DNA of 64,000 nt from Treponema pedis (GTDB lineage Bacteria; Spirochaetota; Spirochaetia; Treponematales; Treponemataceae). This document shows positions 1 through 8,708 of the stretch, in pieces. The translations under genes and the position numbers were made by a program. The first letter of the stretch is position 1. Each line of letters begins with the position of its first letter. The stretch is from positions 2,783,367 to 2,847,366 of the forward strand of contig NZ_CP045670.1 of assembly GCF_017161325.1 (NCBI RefSeq), in the 5' to 3' direction. Below the pieces are notes generated by a model. The model did not search any database. It was not told where the DNA came from and saw only the letters and a program-made list of their open reading frames with translations.

Positions 1-567
1 TTGAGAAGAAGCTATAGCTTCGGCAAGAACGGTATCCGCATCTTTATGGTTTCGGGCTGCCGAATTTTCATTATCGTTTATTGCGCCTTCTCCGAAGGCC
101 AAATCGTCTATTGTTTTAGGGGCCGGCAAGTTTTCGCTTTTTTCACTTATACCGGCACTTTGAAGTAGAGAGGCAACTTCCCGCATTTTTACAGGAACTA
201 CGGCTTTACAAATATAAAGATTTCCGTTTTTGGATTTTTGTAAAATTTTCATATCGGCGTTTACTATATAGCGGTTGGGATTTTCCGTATTGTATAGAAT
301 TTCTTTTAGACGCTCCTGATTTGCCTGTTCGGAATAAAGTCCGATGATATCTATAACACCTTGCCGTATAGCACCGATTTTAGCCTTGTTTATTGAGCGC
401 ATAAAAGATTCATCTTCGCCCAAACTTGTATATTCCTGAATATCTCTGTATTCTGGAGTTTCAATATTTCGGGGTTTCCCGAAACCGTTTTTTGTGCTTT
501 CTTCAATGGCTGCACACGAGGTAAAAATTAAAATAATTGTTCCCAATAAAAATATCTTTTTTTTCAT
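1..567 (-). CDS. Lipoprotein, 3' end beyond the window
   Basis: This open frame runs from an ATG at 565-567 leftward to the window edge without a stop, so the C-terminus is missing; 189 codons are visible. The N-terminus has two or three lysines, a hydrophobic stretch and a lipobox ending FTSC at about residue 18, so the product should be a lipid-anchored envelope protein. The rest is hydrophilic and resembles no family I can name. It is upstream of nothing on its own strand within the window; the 589-2178 gene on the same strand ends just before it, 21 bp away. The call as a real lipoprotein gene is firm; the function is unknown. Confidence 0.75.
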   Translation of the reverse strand, partial: MKKKIFLLGTIILIFTSCAAIEESTKNGFGKPRNIETPEYRDIQEYTSLGEDESFMRSINKAKIGAIRQGVIDIIGLYSEQANQERLKEILYNTENPNRYIVNADMKILQKSKNGNLYICKAVVPVKMREVASLLQSAGISEKSENLPAPKTIDDLAFGEGAINDNENSAARNHKDADTVLAEAIASSQ

Positions 568-588
568 TTTTTTAATCTTCTCCGATTA

Positions 589-2178
589 TTAAATATTTTC
601 CATTTTCCATTCGCCTAAGTTTTCTTTTTTTTCATCAAAGGCTACACCTATAAGTTTTATACTTTTATTTTTTGCCCTATACTTTTCGCCGTAACCCCTT
701 TCTTTTATTTGCTCCAAAGCCTCTTCCGCACTTCCTTTTTCTAAAAGTTTTATTTCAAATACATACACGCTCTCCTCCGTTTCCACTATACAGTCAGCTC
801 TTCCTTTTAAACTGTGCACTTCCGTTTGCGTATACTGCCCCATCAGCGTAAAAACAAGATACAAGGCTATATGATAGTCCCTTTCCCTCATTTCCGAATT
901 CGTTTTATCCGCACAGCTGTAAGGCAGCCCTGCATAACGGCCGTTAAACGCCTCAAAATTCTTCCACATTACCGCTTTCAAATCTTCTACAAACCTTCCT
1001 ACAAAAAATTCTCCCACCGCTTTTTTACTTAAATATTCGGGCAAAAGATTTTCTAAAAACGCATACTTTACCTCTTCATTCGGAAACTTAAGCGAAAAGG
1101 AGCGGAAGCGGGGATTGTATTCTTTTAACGTTAAATATCCCGCTTGAAATAAAATCGGTATAGGGTTTTCAAGTTTAGGCTCGCTGTTCCGTAAACAATC
1201 CAATGAAACGCTTTCAGTGTTATCCAAGGTTCGAATATCGAAATTCCCTTGCTTTAAAAGATTTATTAAAAAAGTCGGGGTGCCTGTTTGGTACCAATAA
1301 TTTTCAATTTCTTCCGCCGATAAACAACTTAACAAACTGAAAGGATTGTATAAATGTTTTCCGTTTTTTGAAAATCTGTAGCCGTCATAATGAGTTTTTA
1401 ACTCAAGCATTGCTTCATCAAACTTTAGGTTGTTTTTTTCAGCGAGTTTTTTTATTTCAGGGGTAAAAGTGTTTTTCAGTTCTTCTTCGGTAATGCCGCA
1501 AATTTCCGCAAAACCGTCATCGGTGCTTATGTTGATAAACTGGTTCATATCGCTGAAAATACTTAATCGTGAAAACTGGCTTACTCCCGTTAAAAATACA
1601 AAGCGTAAATGTCCGTCGCTTGCCTTTAACACTCCGTAAAAACCTTTTAAAATATTTCGGTATTTTTCGTTTAATTCGGCATTTATATACTGTGTGGAAA
1701 GAAGGGGTTTATCATATTCGTCTACAAGCACTACTACTTTTTTCCCGGTTTTGGAGTATGCCGAAGCTATTACGGCATAAAACCGCGAGGCAAAATCTTT
1801 TGCTTCCGATGTGCCGTATATTTTTTCATATTCCGAAAGCATAAAGTCCAATCTGTTTTCCAAGTCTTTAACGCTGTCATATTGTCCCAGACTGAAATCA
1901 AAACGCAAGACAGGATATTCCTGCCAAGGCTCTTTTTGGGACACTTCATATTCGGCAATTTTTAATCCTGTAAACAATTCTTTTTTGCCTGAAAAATAGG
2001 CTTCCATTGTTGAAAGTAAGAGGCTTTTTCCGAAGCGTCGCGGCCGGCTTAAAAAATAGGGCTTACCGAAGGTTACCAGCTTCCAGATAAATTCCGTTTT
2101 ATCAACGTAAAGATAGCCGCTTGTTATGAGGTCTTCAAAACTTTGTATGCCTATGGGCAGTTTGCGCAAGGGTTCCAT
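589..2178 (-). CDS. AAA-ATPase-like / PD-(D/E)XK nuclease family protein
   Basis: 529 residues. The N-terminal half is an AAA-ATPase-like domain (PF09820 type) with a P-loop RPRRFGKS at residues 45-52 and an acidic Walker B-like VLVDEYDKP around 150. The C-terminus has a PD-(D/E)XK-like nuclease core (PDDEXK_9, DUF1703 type) with GRAD (D462) followed by FEIK (E475, K477). Families of this architecture are strongly expanded in host-associated spirochaetes and Bacteroidetes, with no settled role. A paralogue at 21208-22818 has the same architecture and the same positions for the key motifs. The gene stands alone, about 50 bp from the Lon-like gene, which is transcribed towards it. Family assignment is firm; substrate and role are unknown. 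Confidence 0.88.
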   Translation of the reverse strand: MEPLRKLPIGIQSFEDLITSGYLYVDKTEFIWKLVTFGKPYFLSRPRRFGKSLLLSTMEAYFSGKKELFTGLKIAEYEVSQKEPWQEYPVLRFDFSLGQYDSVKDLENRLDFMLSEYEKIYGTSEAKDFASRFYAVIASAYSKTGKKVVVLVDEYDKPLLSTQYINAELNEKYRNILKGFYGVLKASDGHLRFVFLTGVSQFSRLSIFSDMNQFINISTDDGFAEICGITEEELKNTFTPEIKKLAEKNNLKFDEAMLELKTHYDGYRFSKNGKHLYNPFSLLSCLSAEEIENYWYQTGTPTFLINLLKQGNFDIRTLDNTESVSLDCLRNSEPKLENPIPILFQAGYLTLKEYNPRFRSFSLKFPNEEVKYAFLENLLPEYLSKKAVGEFFVGRFVEDLKAVMWKNFEAFNGRYAGLPYSCADKTNSEMRERDYHIALYLVFTLMGQYTQTEVHSLKGRADCIVETEESVYVFEIKLLEKGSAEEALEQIKERGYGEKYRAKNKSIKLIGVAFDEKKENLGEWKMENI

Positions 2179-2230
2179 ATAAAAAGTATAGCATAAAAAT
2201 GAGGCTTTTGCAAAGGTATAAATACTTATT

Positions 2231-4633
2231 TTACTTTTTTATACTTATTTCCTTTACCTTTTCGTAAAACTCATTCAGTTTGGAAGAAATTTTTTGCGTA
2301 TACGTTTTTTCGTCAAGACCGGATAAAAGTTTAATGCCTTCATCAATGGTTTTAATTGTCCAAATATTAAATTTTCCTTCGGCGGCAGCCTCGATAATTT
2401 TTTTAGGTAAAAAAAGGTTTGTTTTATTGCTGTACGGAATCATTACACCTTGACTGCCGGTAAAACCTAAAATCTTACATGTATTAAAAAAGCCTTCTAT
2501 TTTTTCACTTATTCCGCCTACGGGCTGTACCATTCCATGCTGGTTTAAACTTCCCGTTACGGCAATATCCTGCCGCATAGGGAATTCTCCTATTGCCGAA
2601 ATCAGGGCTAAAAATTCTGCACAAGAGGCGGAATCGCCGTCGATGTAGCTGTAAGACTGTTCAAAACAAATACTTGCCGAAATTGAAAGAGGTGTGTTTT
2701 GCGAAAATTTTTGACGTAAAAGCGAGGTAATAATTAAGTGCGCCTTATCGTAAATTTCACCCGAAAGTCCGGCTTCATGTTCGATATTGACTATACCCCC
2801 TGTTCCCGGAGAGGCTTGGGCCGTAACAGCTACCGGTACGCCGAAAGCATGATACCCGCGCTCTTCTACGGCAAGCCCGTTTATCTTTGCAATTTTTTTG
2901 CCTGCAACATCTATTAAAATTTCTCCCAGTTGAACCATTTCCGTAAATTTTTCTTCGGGAAGAGAATGAAAATAGCGGCGTTTTTCTATAGCATCATTTA
3001 AAACTTCATTGCAAATTGCTTTTTTACCCTGTTTTTTTGCATAAAAATCCGCTTCAATAATTAAGTCGGAAATTTTAGTAAACTGTGCGGTAAGAAGAGT
3101 TCTTGAACCTGCAAGTTCCGAAGAATAAGAAACAAGACGTGCACAGCCCGAATCCGTAAGCGGAAGAGTATTCTTTTTTTTGCATAAATAATCCGCAAGA
3201 CTTATCAAAGCGTCTATATTTTCATCGTTTTTTTGCATTACGGAATCGAATTCGGCGCAAACTTTAAAGAGTTTATAAAAATCAGGGTCTTCTTGATACA
3301 AAATATCGTAAGTATATTCACCGCCTATAATAATTACCTTAAAATCCGCAGGCAAGGCTTCCGGTTTAAAAACACTCGGTGTATGGTTCCCCGAAGGAGG
3401 CATTTGTATTTCTATTTTTCCGGATTGGAGAATTCTTTTAAGATACATCCACGAATCTTCTTCTTCAAGTAAATCGCGGAAACGCACGATAAGGTACCCG
3501 CCGAAAGCTCGGTGAACAGCGCCTTCTCTAATTTTTAAATGCCCGTTAATTTCAGGGATATTTGAATCGGAGTGAGTTTCTATAGTTCCGAATAAATTTG
3601 TAAAGTTGGGCAGATTTTCGGTTATCACATAATTTTTATCGCTTTTGTTTTCACAAATTAAATTTATTGTATATCGTCCCAAAAAGGCTTTTTTTAATTT
3701 ATTTGATTTAAACTCGCTGCTGTATATTTTCATTCGTTTAATTAAATCTTCTTCAATGCGTTTTAAAAATTTTAAAATCTTTTTTGTATTTTCTTTTTGT
3801 TTTCCGTTTTTACAGGAAGAGTTAAAAGTTTCAGTCATTTGAAAAAGAGGCTTTAATTCTTCTTCTACAATCGGTTTAATCGACTCTTTTTGGTGTTCCG
3901 TCAGTTTTGTATCCGCCTCAATCCTTTTTTCCCGTAAAAAAGAAAAAAGATTGGACATTTCATCAAGCGAAGCGTAATACTTTTCGCGCAAAATATTTAA
4001 TTCCTGTTCAGGGAATTTTCCTTGTGCAGCCTTTGACTGTAATTCTCCCATAGGAATTTCTTTTCCTTTGATAACAGGAATTAAATCTACCGATTGATTA
4101 TTTTCATCTTTTATTTGAAGCATTTTAAAACCCGCTTTTAACATTTTCGTTTCAAATTCCATCAGCAGGGTATTTTCTTCATTATCCGTTTGAGTTATAA
4201 TCGCCTTTTGTTCCGCGGAAAAAAGCTCCGATTTTAAAAGCTGAAGAGTTCGGGTATGAATTTTTTCGACGGCTTTTTTCAGCATAGTACGGAATATTCT
4301 TCCCTTACCTGCCGGAAAAAACAGAGCGGCAGGTTCTATGGGACGGGTAAAATTATAAACATAAGCTATGTCTTGAAGTTTTGCCCGATTAGGTTTATAA
4401 TTTTTCAAGAGCGATGAAAGAACGGTTCTGCGTCCCGTTCCGGGAGCTCCCATAACGAAGATATTATAACCTTCCCCAGTAATGCCGAGACCTAATTCTA
4501 TTGCTTTAACGGCTCGGTCTTGACCTACGATTTGAGGTTCAACTCCGTTATGCTTTAATTCCCGGATTTTATTTTCAGGGAACAAAAATTCCAGTTCGTC
4601 TAAATTTAATTTTTCGGCAAGGCAGTCCGTCAT
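2231..4633 (-). CDS. Lon-like ATP-dependent protease (AAA_32 / LonB type)
   Basis: 800 residues. The N-terminal ATPase part has a P-loop variant GAPGTGRR at residues 62-69 with Arg in place of the usual Lys, a variant I recall as common in this Lon-like family. A helical region follows, then a Lon proteolytic domain with the catalytic pair Ser668 (in GDSAS) and Lys711 (in GGISEKIEG). The Ser-Lys spacing of 43 equals that of E. coli Lon. No membrane segment is evident, so it is probably cytosolic. It starts at an ATG preceded by AGGAG and is divergent from the membrane protein gene at 4666 with only 32 bp between the starts. It is not the classical Lon with an N-terminal LAN domain. Confidence 0.9.
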   Translation of the reverse strand: MTDCLAEKLNLDELEFLFPENKIRELKHNGVEPQIVGQDRAVKAIELGLGITGEGYNIFVMGAPGTGRRTVLSSLLKNYKPNRAKLQDIAYVYNFTRPIEPAALFFPAGKGRIFRTMLKKAVEKIHTRTLQLLKSELFSAEQKAIITQTDNEENTLLMEFETKMLKAGFKMLQIKDENNQSVDLIPVIKGKEIPMGELQSKAAQGKFPEQELNILREKYYASLDEMSNLFSFLREKRIEADTKLTEHQKESIKPIVEEELKPLFQMTETFNSSCKNGKQKENTKKILKFLKRIEEDLIKRMKIYSSEFKSNKLKKAFLGRYTINLICENKSDKNYVITENLPNFTNLFGTIETHSDSNIPEINGHLKIREGAVHRAFGGYLIVRFRDLLEEEDSWMYLKRILQSGKIEIQMPPSGNHTPSVFKPEALPADFKVIIIGGEYTYDILYQEDPDFYKLFKVCAEFDSVMQKNDENIDALISLADYLCKKKNTLPLTDSGCARLVSYSSELAGSRTLLTAQFTKISDLIIEADFYAKKQGKKAICNEVLNDAIEKRRYFHSLPEEKFTEMVQLGEILIDVAGKKIAKINGLAVEERGYHAFGVPVAVTAQASPGTGGIVNIEHEAGLSGEIYDKAHLIITSLLRQKFSQNTPLSISASICFEQSYSYIDGDSASCAEFLALISAIGEFPMRQDIAVTGSLNQHGMVQPVGGISEKIEGFFNTCKILGFTGSQGVMIPYSNKTNLFLPKKIIEAAAEGKFNIWTIKTIDEGIKLLSGLDEKTYTQKISSKLNEFYEKVKEISIKK

Positions 4634-4665
4634 ATAAGCTCCTTTAATTTTTTATGAGGTAATTT

Positions 4666-5778
4666 ATGTCCGATTTTTTGGTTAGTGAGATACTCGTTTT
4701 AATTTTACTTATTCCGCCCTGTTTGCGCCCGTTTTCTAAGGGGTTGAAAAAAGCCGGCGCCGTTCCTCTTCTTCCATGGTTTGCCGCCGTTATTCTTCTT
4801 TTTATAATGTTCGGGCAGGGCATAACGGTCTCTCTCTTACCTGTTATCGCCATAGCTGTAATCTGTATTATAACAGAATTTGCAAGATTTGTAATGTTCT
4901 TAAACGGTCTTCCCAACGGTTTTTATTCCGGTTTTTCGTATTTTTTGCGTATTTTTATGCTTATTTTACTCAGCGGAGTCTTTTTTTGCACTTTTTATTT
5001 TTCACCTGAACGCGATTACCCTGCAAACTATTCGGACTTTACAAAAGAGGATTTGATTTTTAACACTAACGGTAAAGAATTTTGCGGAGGCGTTTTTTAT
5101 AAACCGCAAAATGTCAAAAATGAACATATTACGGTTGCGGTTTTAAGCGCTTATCCGCATTGCAGCTCATACTCCAATACGTTTAGCCGTTTTTTTGCAA
5201 ATGCGGGCTATAACACCGTTGAACTTACAAATCCCGAAAATATAAATATAAAATTTTTACCTAAACGCTATACGGAATTTTTAGCTTCCTGCAATGCCGT
5301 TTTAAAACAGAACGGCAAAGAAGAGAATAAAGAAAAACAAAATTCCGATTTTTTTAATTTTACCGTTTCGGAAATTTTAAATTTAAGAAAAAATTCATCT
5401 TTTTACGTAATTGCCGAAGGACGGTACAGGCAAGCCTTATATGATTATTTCGTGCAAAATCCCGGAGCCTTTTCGGGAATCTTTTTTATTCTTTCCGAAG
5501 AGGAAGAAATAAGCGGACTTAACAGGGAACGTTCTTGTATTTTAGATGAACGCGGTCAGCTTAAGTTTTCGCATGAGCTTTCGGAATTTCCCGTTTGTTT
5601 ATTTATCCGTCCTAAGGAAAAACTTTCCCAATTCGGAGAACTGAGATGCGATGATGTTTTAGCTGCAAGGCTTTTAGGAGCTTCAAGAGATTTGGGCAGA
5701 AAAGACAGGATTACGGCTGCGGAAGTTTTTGAAAAATGGCTGAAAATACGTGATGAAATTACAATAGGACATCTTTAA
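4666..5778 (+). CDS. Membrane protein with a possible degenerate hydrolase-like domain
   Basis: 370 residues. Four or so hydrophobic segments occupy roughly residues 1-110, then a soluble domain of about 250 residues begins. The soluble part has alternating hydrophobic strands and helices reminiscent of an alpha/beta hydrolase, but where a GxSxG nucleophile elbow would be expected there is AEGRYRQ, so a catalytic serine is not visible. I do not recognise the family. The start is an ATG behind GAGG and diverges from the Lon-like protease 32 bp away. The next gene downstream has its own promoter at 5836-5864, so this is probably a single-gene transcript. Real coding is likely from length and codon use; the fold idea is inference. 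Confidence 0.7.
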   Translation: MSDFLVSEILVLILLIPPCLRPFSKGLKKAGAVPLLPWFAAVILLFIMFGQGITVSLLPVIAIAVICIITEFARFVMFLNGLPNGFYSGFSYFLRIFMLILLSGVFFCTFYFSPERDYPANYSDFTKEDLIFNTNGKEFCGGVFYKPQNVKNEHITVAVLSAYPHCSSYSNTFSRFFANAGYNTVELTNPENINIKFLPKRYTEFLASCNAVLKQNGKEENKEKQNSDFFNFTVSEILNLRKNSSFYVIAEGRYRQALYDYFVQNPGAFSGIFFILSEEEEISGLNRERSCILDERGQLKFSHELSEFPVCLFIRPKEKLSQFGELRCDDVLAARLLGASRDLGRKDRITAAEVFEKWLKIRDEITIGHL

Positions 5779-5835
5779 AAACAGATGTTTTAAAGGCGTT
5801 CCTGAAATTTTTAGATTTTTGATATTGTAAATACA

Positions 5836-5864
5836 TTGTTATTTTTGATGTAATGTGATATAAT
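5836..5864 (+). promoter_or_regulatory. Sigma70-type promoter of the GGDEF gene
   Basis: TTGTTA at 5836-5841 and TATAAT at 5859-5864 are separated by 17 bp and lie 41 bp before the ATG of the GGDEF gene. The minus-10 hexamer is a perfect match and the minus-35 matches four of six positions. Confidence 0.6.
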
Positions 5865-5905
5865 GAAGTATGATTTGAACAATTTTACTTTAGAGGATTT
5901 TCGGC

Positions 5906-7540
5906 ATGAAAAAATCATTATTGATAACATTCATATTTGCAGTTTTTTTATTCGGCATTCATTACTTTATGAATATTTCCAATCATCTACCGGATGAGTT
6001 TTCTAAAAGGTGGAATTGCGTAGATAGAGAAGATGCCGAGTGTAACTCGGTATTTAACTTGCCCGTAAAATTTAAAAATCTTACAAATATTAAAATCCAA
6101 AGACAGCTTCCTGAAATCCTTGATAAAACTACAGATACTCTTTTCTTTTATACTTCCGAGCAATGCGTTGCCGTTTTTATTGATGATACCCAGATTTATG
6201 AATACGGTATGGAAAAAGATACCAGACCGTTTATGAAATCCCCCGCCGCCTTGTGGCATAAAGTAAAACTTGAAAAGTCTTATGAGGGGAAGAAGCTGAG
6301 CCTGTTTTTTTCGTATCCGTACAAAAAAAACAGAGGTAAAATTTTTAAAGTTTATCTTTCAAATTATCAAAATTTTAATAAATATTTAATGAAAAAATAC
6401 TTTCTCGGTTTGGAATTCGGTATTTTATGTTTGGTTTTTCCGCTTGTAGTAAGTCCTTTATGTTGGGTATTCAGAAAATATAAAGATAAAATTATGCATA
6501 TTCTTTGTATTTGTATTTTTTCGGTACTGGCTGCCGTTTGGTATATTTCGGATAACAAGCTTATAATATTCGTAACAAGTTATCCGAAAGTACTGTTTAT
6601 GATGTCTATATTATCGTTAATGTTTATCAATTTACCTTCGCTTATATATGCCGTAAATATCAAAGATTTAAAGCTGCGTTCATTTTTATTAAAAGTTATA
6701 ATTGCATTCAGTATAACATATTTTGTCCTGATTATTTTGGAATTTTTTTCGGTTATAGATATTTACATATATAGAAGTTACGTCCATTTGGGTATCTATG
6801 TTTCGGCTCTGACATATTACATTACACTTGGCATTTCCTTAATACGCGATAAACGCAAAGATGTAAAATTACCTTTTTTGGCATATTTATTTTTAATTGC
6901 GGGTTCGTCTATAGATTTCTTTATTTACCTTACCGATGAAGAACAATATTCCGCTTCTTATGCATCGTTTTCAGCATTGGTTTTTATAACTTTTTTATTC
7001 GTTTCCGCCGTTAACAGTTTACATAAAATGATAGAGCAAAATAAAAAGGCGATACTTCATAAAGACCTTGCTTCCAAAGATTTTATGACAGGCACAAAAA
7101 ATAAATCTTCATTTCTTTCAGATACCGATAAGGCGATAGTATCTGAAAAAGTTGCGGTAATTGTTTTCGATATAAATAACTTAAAATATATAAACGAAGA
7201 ATTCGGGCATGAAAAGGGTGATGAAGCCTGTATAAAAGTTGCGGAATTGATAAAGAATGTTTTTTTAAAATACGGTGATTGTTATAGAACTGGAACGGAT
7301 GAGTTTTCCGTTTTAATTCAAGATTGCACTCAGCTTGATATTTATGAACTGCTTCAAAAATTTATTGAAGTGTTAAATTACGAAAATAACAATCTTTCTT
7401 ATAAATTGGGGACTGCGATGGGCTTTGCGGTTTTTAATCCTAAAATAGACAATAAACTTAAAGATACTATCGACAGAGCAAAAGACAATATGATAAAAAA
7501 CAAAGCAAGCCAAAAATTTGCGGAAAACTCCACTATATAA
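5906..7540 (+). CDS. Membrane-bound GGDEF-domain protein with altered active-site motif
   Basis: 544 residues. An N-terminal signal anchor is followed by a periplasmic domain of about 140 residues, then about seven transmembrane segments (roughly 165-375) and a C-terminal GGDEF domain. The layout resembles 7TM-DISM sensors coupled to diguanylate cyclases. The metal-binding segment (FDINNLKYINEEFGH) is well kept, but the signature reads GTDEF at 463-467, with Thr replacing the second Gly, and no RxxD inhibitory site precedes it. It may therefore be a weak cyclase, or a c-di-GMP or GTP sensor rather than a standard enzyme. The gene ends 15 bp before cbiE and is probably co-transcribed with cbiE-cbiT. 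Confidence 0.85.
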   Translation: MKKSLLITFIFAVFLFGIHYFMNISNHLPDEFSKRWNCVDREDAECNSVFNLPVKFKNLTNIKIQRQLPEILDKTTDTLFFYTSEQCVAVFIDDTQIYEYGMEKDTRPFMKSPAALWHKVKLEKSYEGKKLSLFFSYPYKKNRGKIFKVYLSNYQNFNKYLMKKYFLGLEFGILCLVFPLVVSPLCWVFRKYKDKIMHILCICIFSVLAAVWYISDNKLIIFVTSYPKVLFMMSILSLMFINLPSLIYAVNIKDLKLRSFLLKVIIAFSITYFVLIILEFFSVIDIYIYRSYVHLGIYVSALTYYITLGISLIRDKRKDVKLPFLAYLFLIAGSSIDFFIYLTDEEQYSASYASFSALVFITFLFVSAVNSLHKMIEQNKKAILHKDLASKDFMTGTKNKSSFLSDTDKAIVSEKVAVIVFDINNLKYINEEFGHEKGDEACIKVAELIKNVFLKYGDCYRTGTDEFSVLIQDCTQLDIYELLQKFIEVLNYENNNLSYKLGTAMGFAVFNPKIDNKLKDTIDRAKDNMIKNKASQKFAENSTI

Positions 7541-7555
7541 AAAGCGGAAATAACT

Positions 7556-8155
7556 ATGGGTTTAATTATTGCCGGAGCGGGACCGGGAAATATAAGACTG
7601 TTAACCGGAGAAGTCTTGGAAGAAATAAAAAATGCGGACATCGTTGCCTCATTTGAGCGCATCGCAGATGACTTAAAAACAATTAAAAGCGGCGTTTTAA
7701 AACTTAAATCTTTAACCGATATTATTGATTTACCGTTTGGAGAAAAACGAGTATTAGTGCTTGCCTCCGGAGACCCGTGTTTTTTCGGAATAACCGCTTA
7801 TTTAAAAACGAAAAACATTAATATGGAGAAAATACTTACAGGTATTTCTTCAATGCAGTATTTTATGTGTAAACTGCAAAAACAATGGCATTCATTAAAA
7901 TTTTATTCGCTTCACGGCCGCAGCGCGGATTTTACGCAAATGAAAAACGACAAAGCTTTTTTTATTTTAACGGATAAAACCAATAATCCCGATTTTATAT
8001 CGCAAGAATTAAAGCGTAACACTTTTTGCGGTAAAATTTATGTAGGTTATAATCTTTCTTACGAAGATGAATGTGTAGAAGTTTATAATATCGGAGAAAA
8101 AATTAAGGTAAAATCTTTTTTAAATACCGTGATGGTGGAAAATGAAAAATATTAA
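7556..8155 (+). CDS. cbiE: Precorrin-6Y / cobalt-precorrin methyltransferase CbiE
   Basis: 199 residues. This is the tetrapyrrole methylase that methylates C5 of the corrin ring in cobalamin biosynthesis and works with CbiT. The family signatures are present: the SAM-binding start IIAGAGPGNIRLLT at residues 4-17, LASGDPCFFGI in the middle, and SLHGRS. The length fits stand-alone CbiE as opposed to the fused CobL. It follows the GGDEF gene by 15 bp and overlaps cbiT by 14 bp, implying one transcript and coupled translation. No cobalamin riboswitch is visible upstream. The only other corrin gene in the window is cbiB at 57461. Confidence 0.9.
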   Translation: MGLIIAGAGPGNIRLLTGEVLEEIKNADIVASFERIADDLKTIKSGVLKLKSLTDIIDLPFGEKRVLVLASGDPCFFGITAYLKTKNINMEKILTGISSMQYFMCKLQKQWHSLKFYSLHGRSADFTQMKNDKAFFILTDKTNNPDFISQELKRNTFCGKIYVGYNLSYEDECVEVYNIGEKIKVKSFLNTVMVENEKY

Positions 8156-8708
8156 AGACAGCGAATTTATACGTTCTACGGTACCTATGACGAAATTCAA
8201 TATAAGAAATCTTTCTATAGCCTATTTGAATATTGAAGCAGGCGATGAGTTTTTAGATATAGGCGGAGGTACCGGTTCGGTTTCGGTGGAAGCGGCTTTA
8301 AACGGTGCAAACGTTACCGCAGTTGAAACCGATGATGAAGCCTGCGCTCTTATAAAGCGCAATGCGGAAAAATTCGGAGTAAAAATCAATTTAATAAAGG
8401 GAAAAGCTCCGGAAATTCTTTTAAAAAAAGAATATGCTCATCTTAAATTCAATAAGTGTTTTATCGGAGGAAGCTCGGGAGAGTTAAAAAACATCTTTAC
8501 CTATTTGGAAAACGGTTTGGAAAAAAACGGAATTCTTTGTGCCGACTTTATTTTAATTAAAAATTTAAACGAGTGTTTAGACCTTTTAAAGCAATTTAAT
8601 TACACCGATACGGAGGTTAATTTAATTCAAACGGCTTCAATGGGAAAGGCCGGTTTATTTAAAGGTGAAAATCCAGTTTATATTGTAAAGGGTATTAAAC
8701 GGGCTTAA
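8142..8708 (+). CDS. cbiT: Cobalt-precorrin C15-methyltransferase (decarboxylating) CbiT
   Basis: 188 residues. A SAM-dependent class I methyltransferase that methylates C15 and decarboxylates the C12 acetate in the corrin pathway. The N-terminus has the family start DSEFIRSTVPMTK, then the nucleotide loop DIGGGTGSVSVEAA around residues 39-52, the acidic VETDDEA, and a typical FIGGSSGEL segment. A GGTGGAAA ribosome site lies inside cbiE. Its stop overlaps that of the convergent lipoprotein gene by 4 bp. The pairing with cbiE makes the assignment firm. Confidence 0.92.
   Translation: MKNIKDSEFIRSTVPMTKFNIRNLSIAYLNIEAGDEFLDIGGGTGSVSVEAALNGANVTAVETDDEACALIKRNAEKFGVKINLIKGKAPEILLKKEYAHLKFNKCFIGGSSGELKNIFTYLENGLEKNGILCADFILIKNLNECLDLLKQFNYTDTEVNLIQTASMGKAGLFKGENPVYIVKGIKRA

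Noticed and set aside
5779-5905. Cobalamin riboswitch upstream of the GGDEF-cbiE-cbiT run
   Set aside because: The region is too short and has no B12-box-like sequence that I can see.
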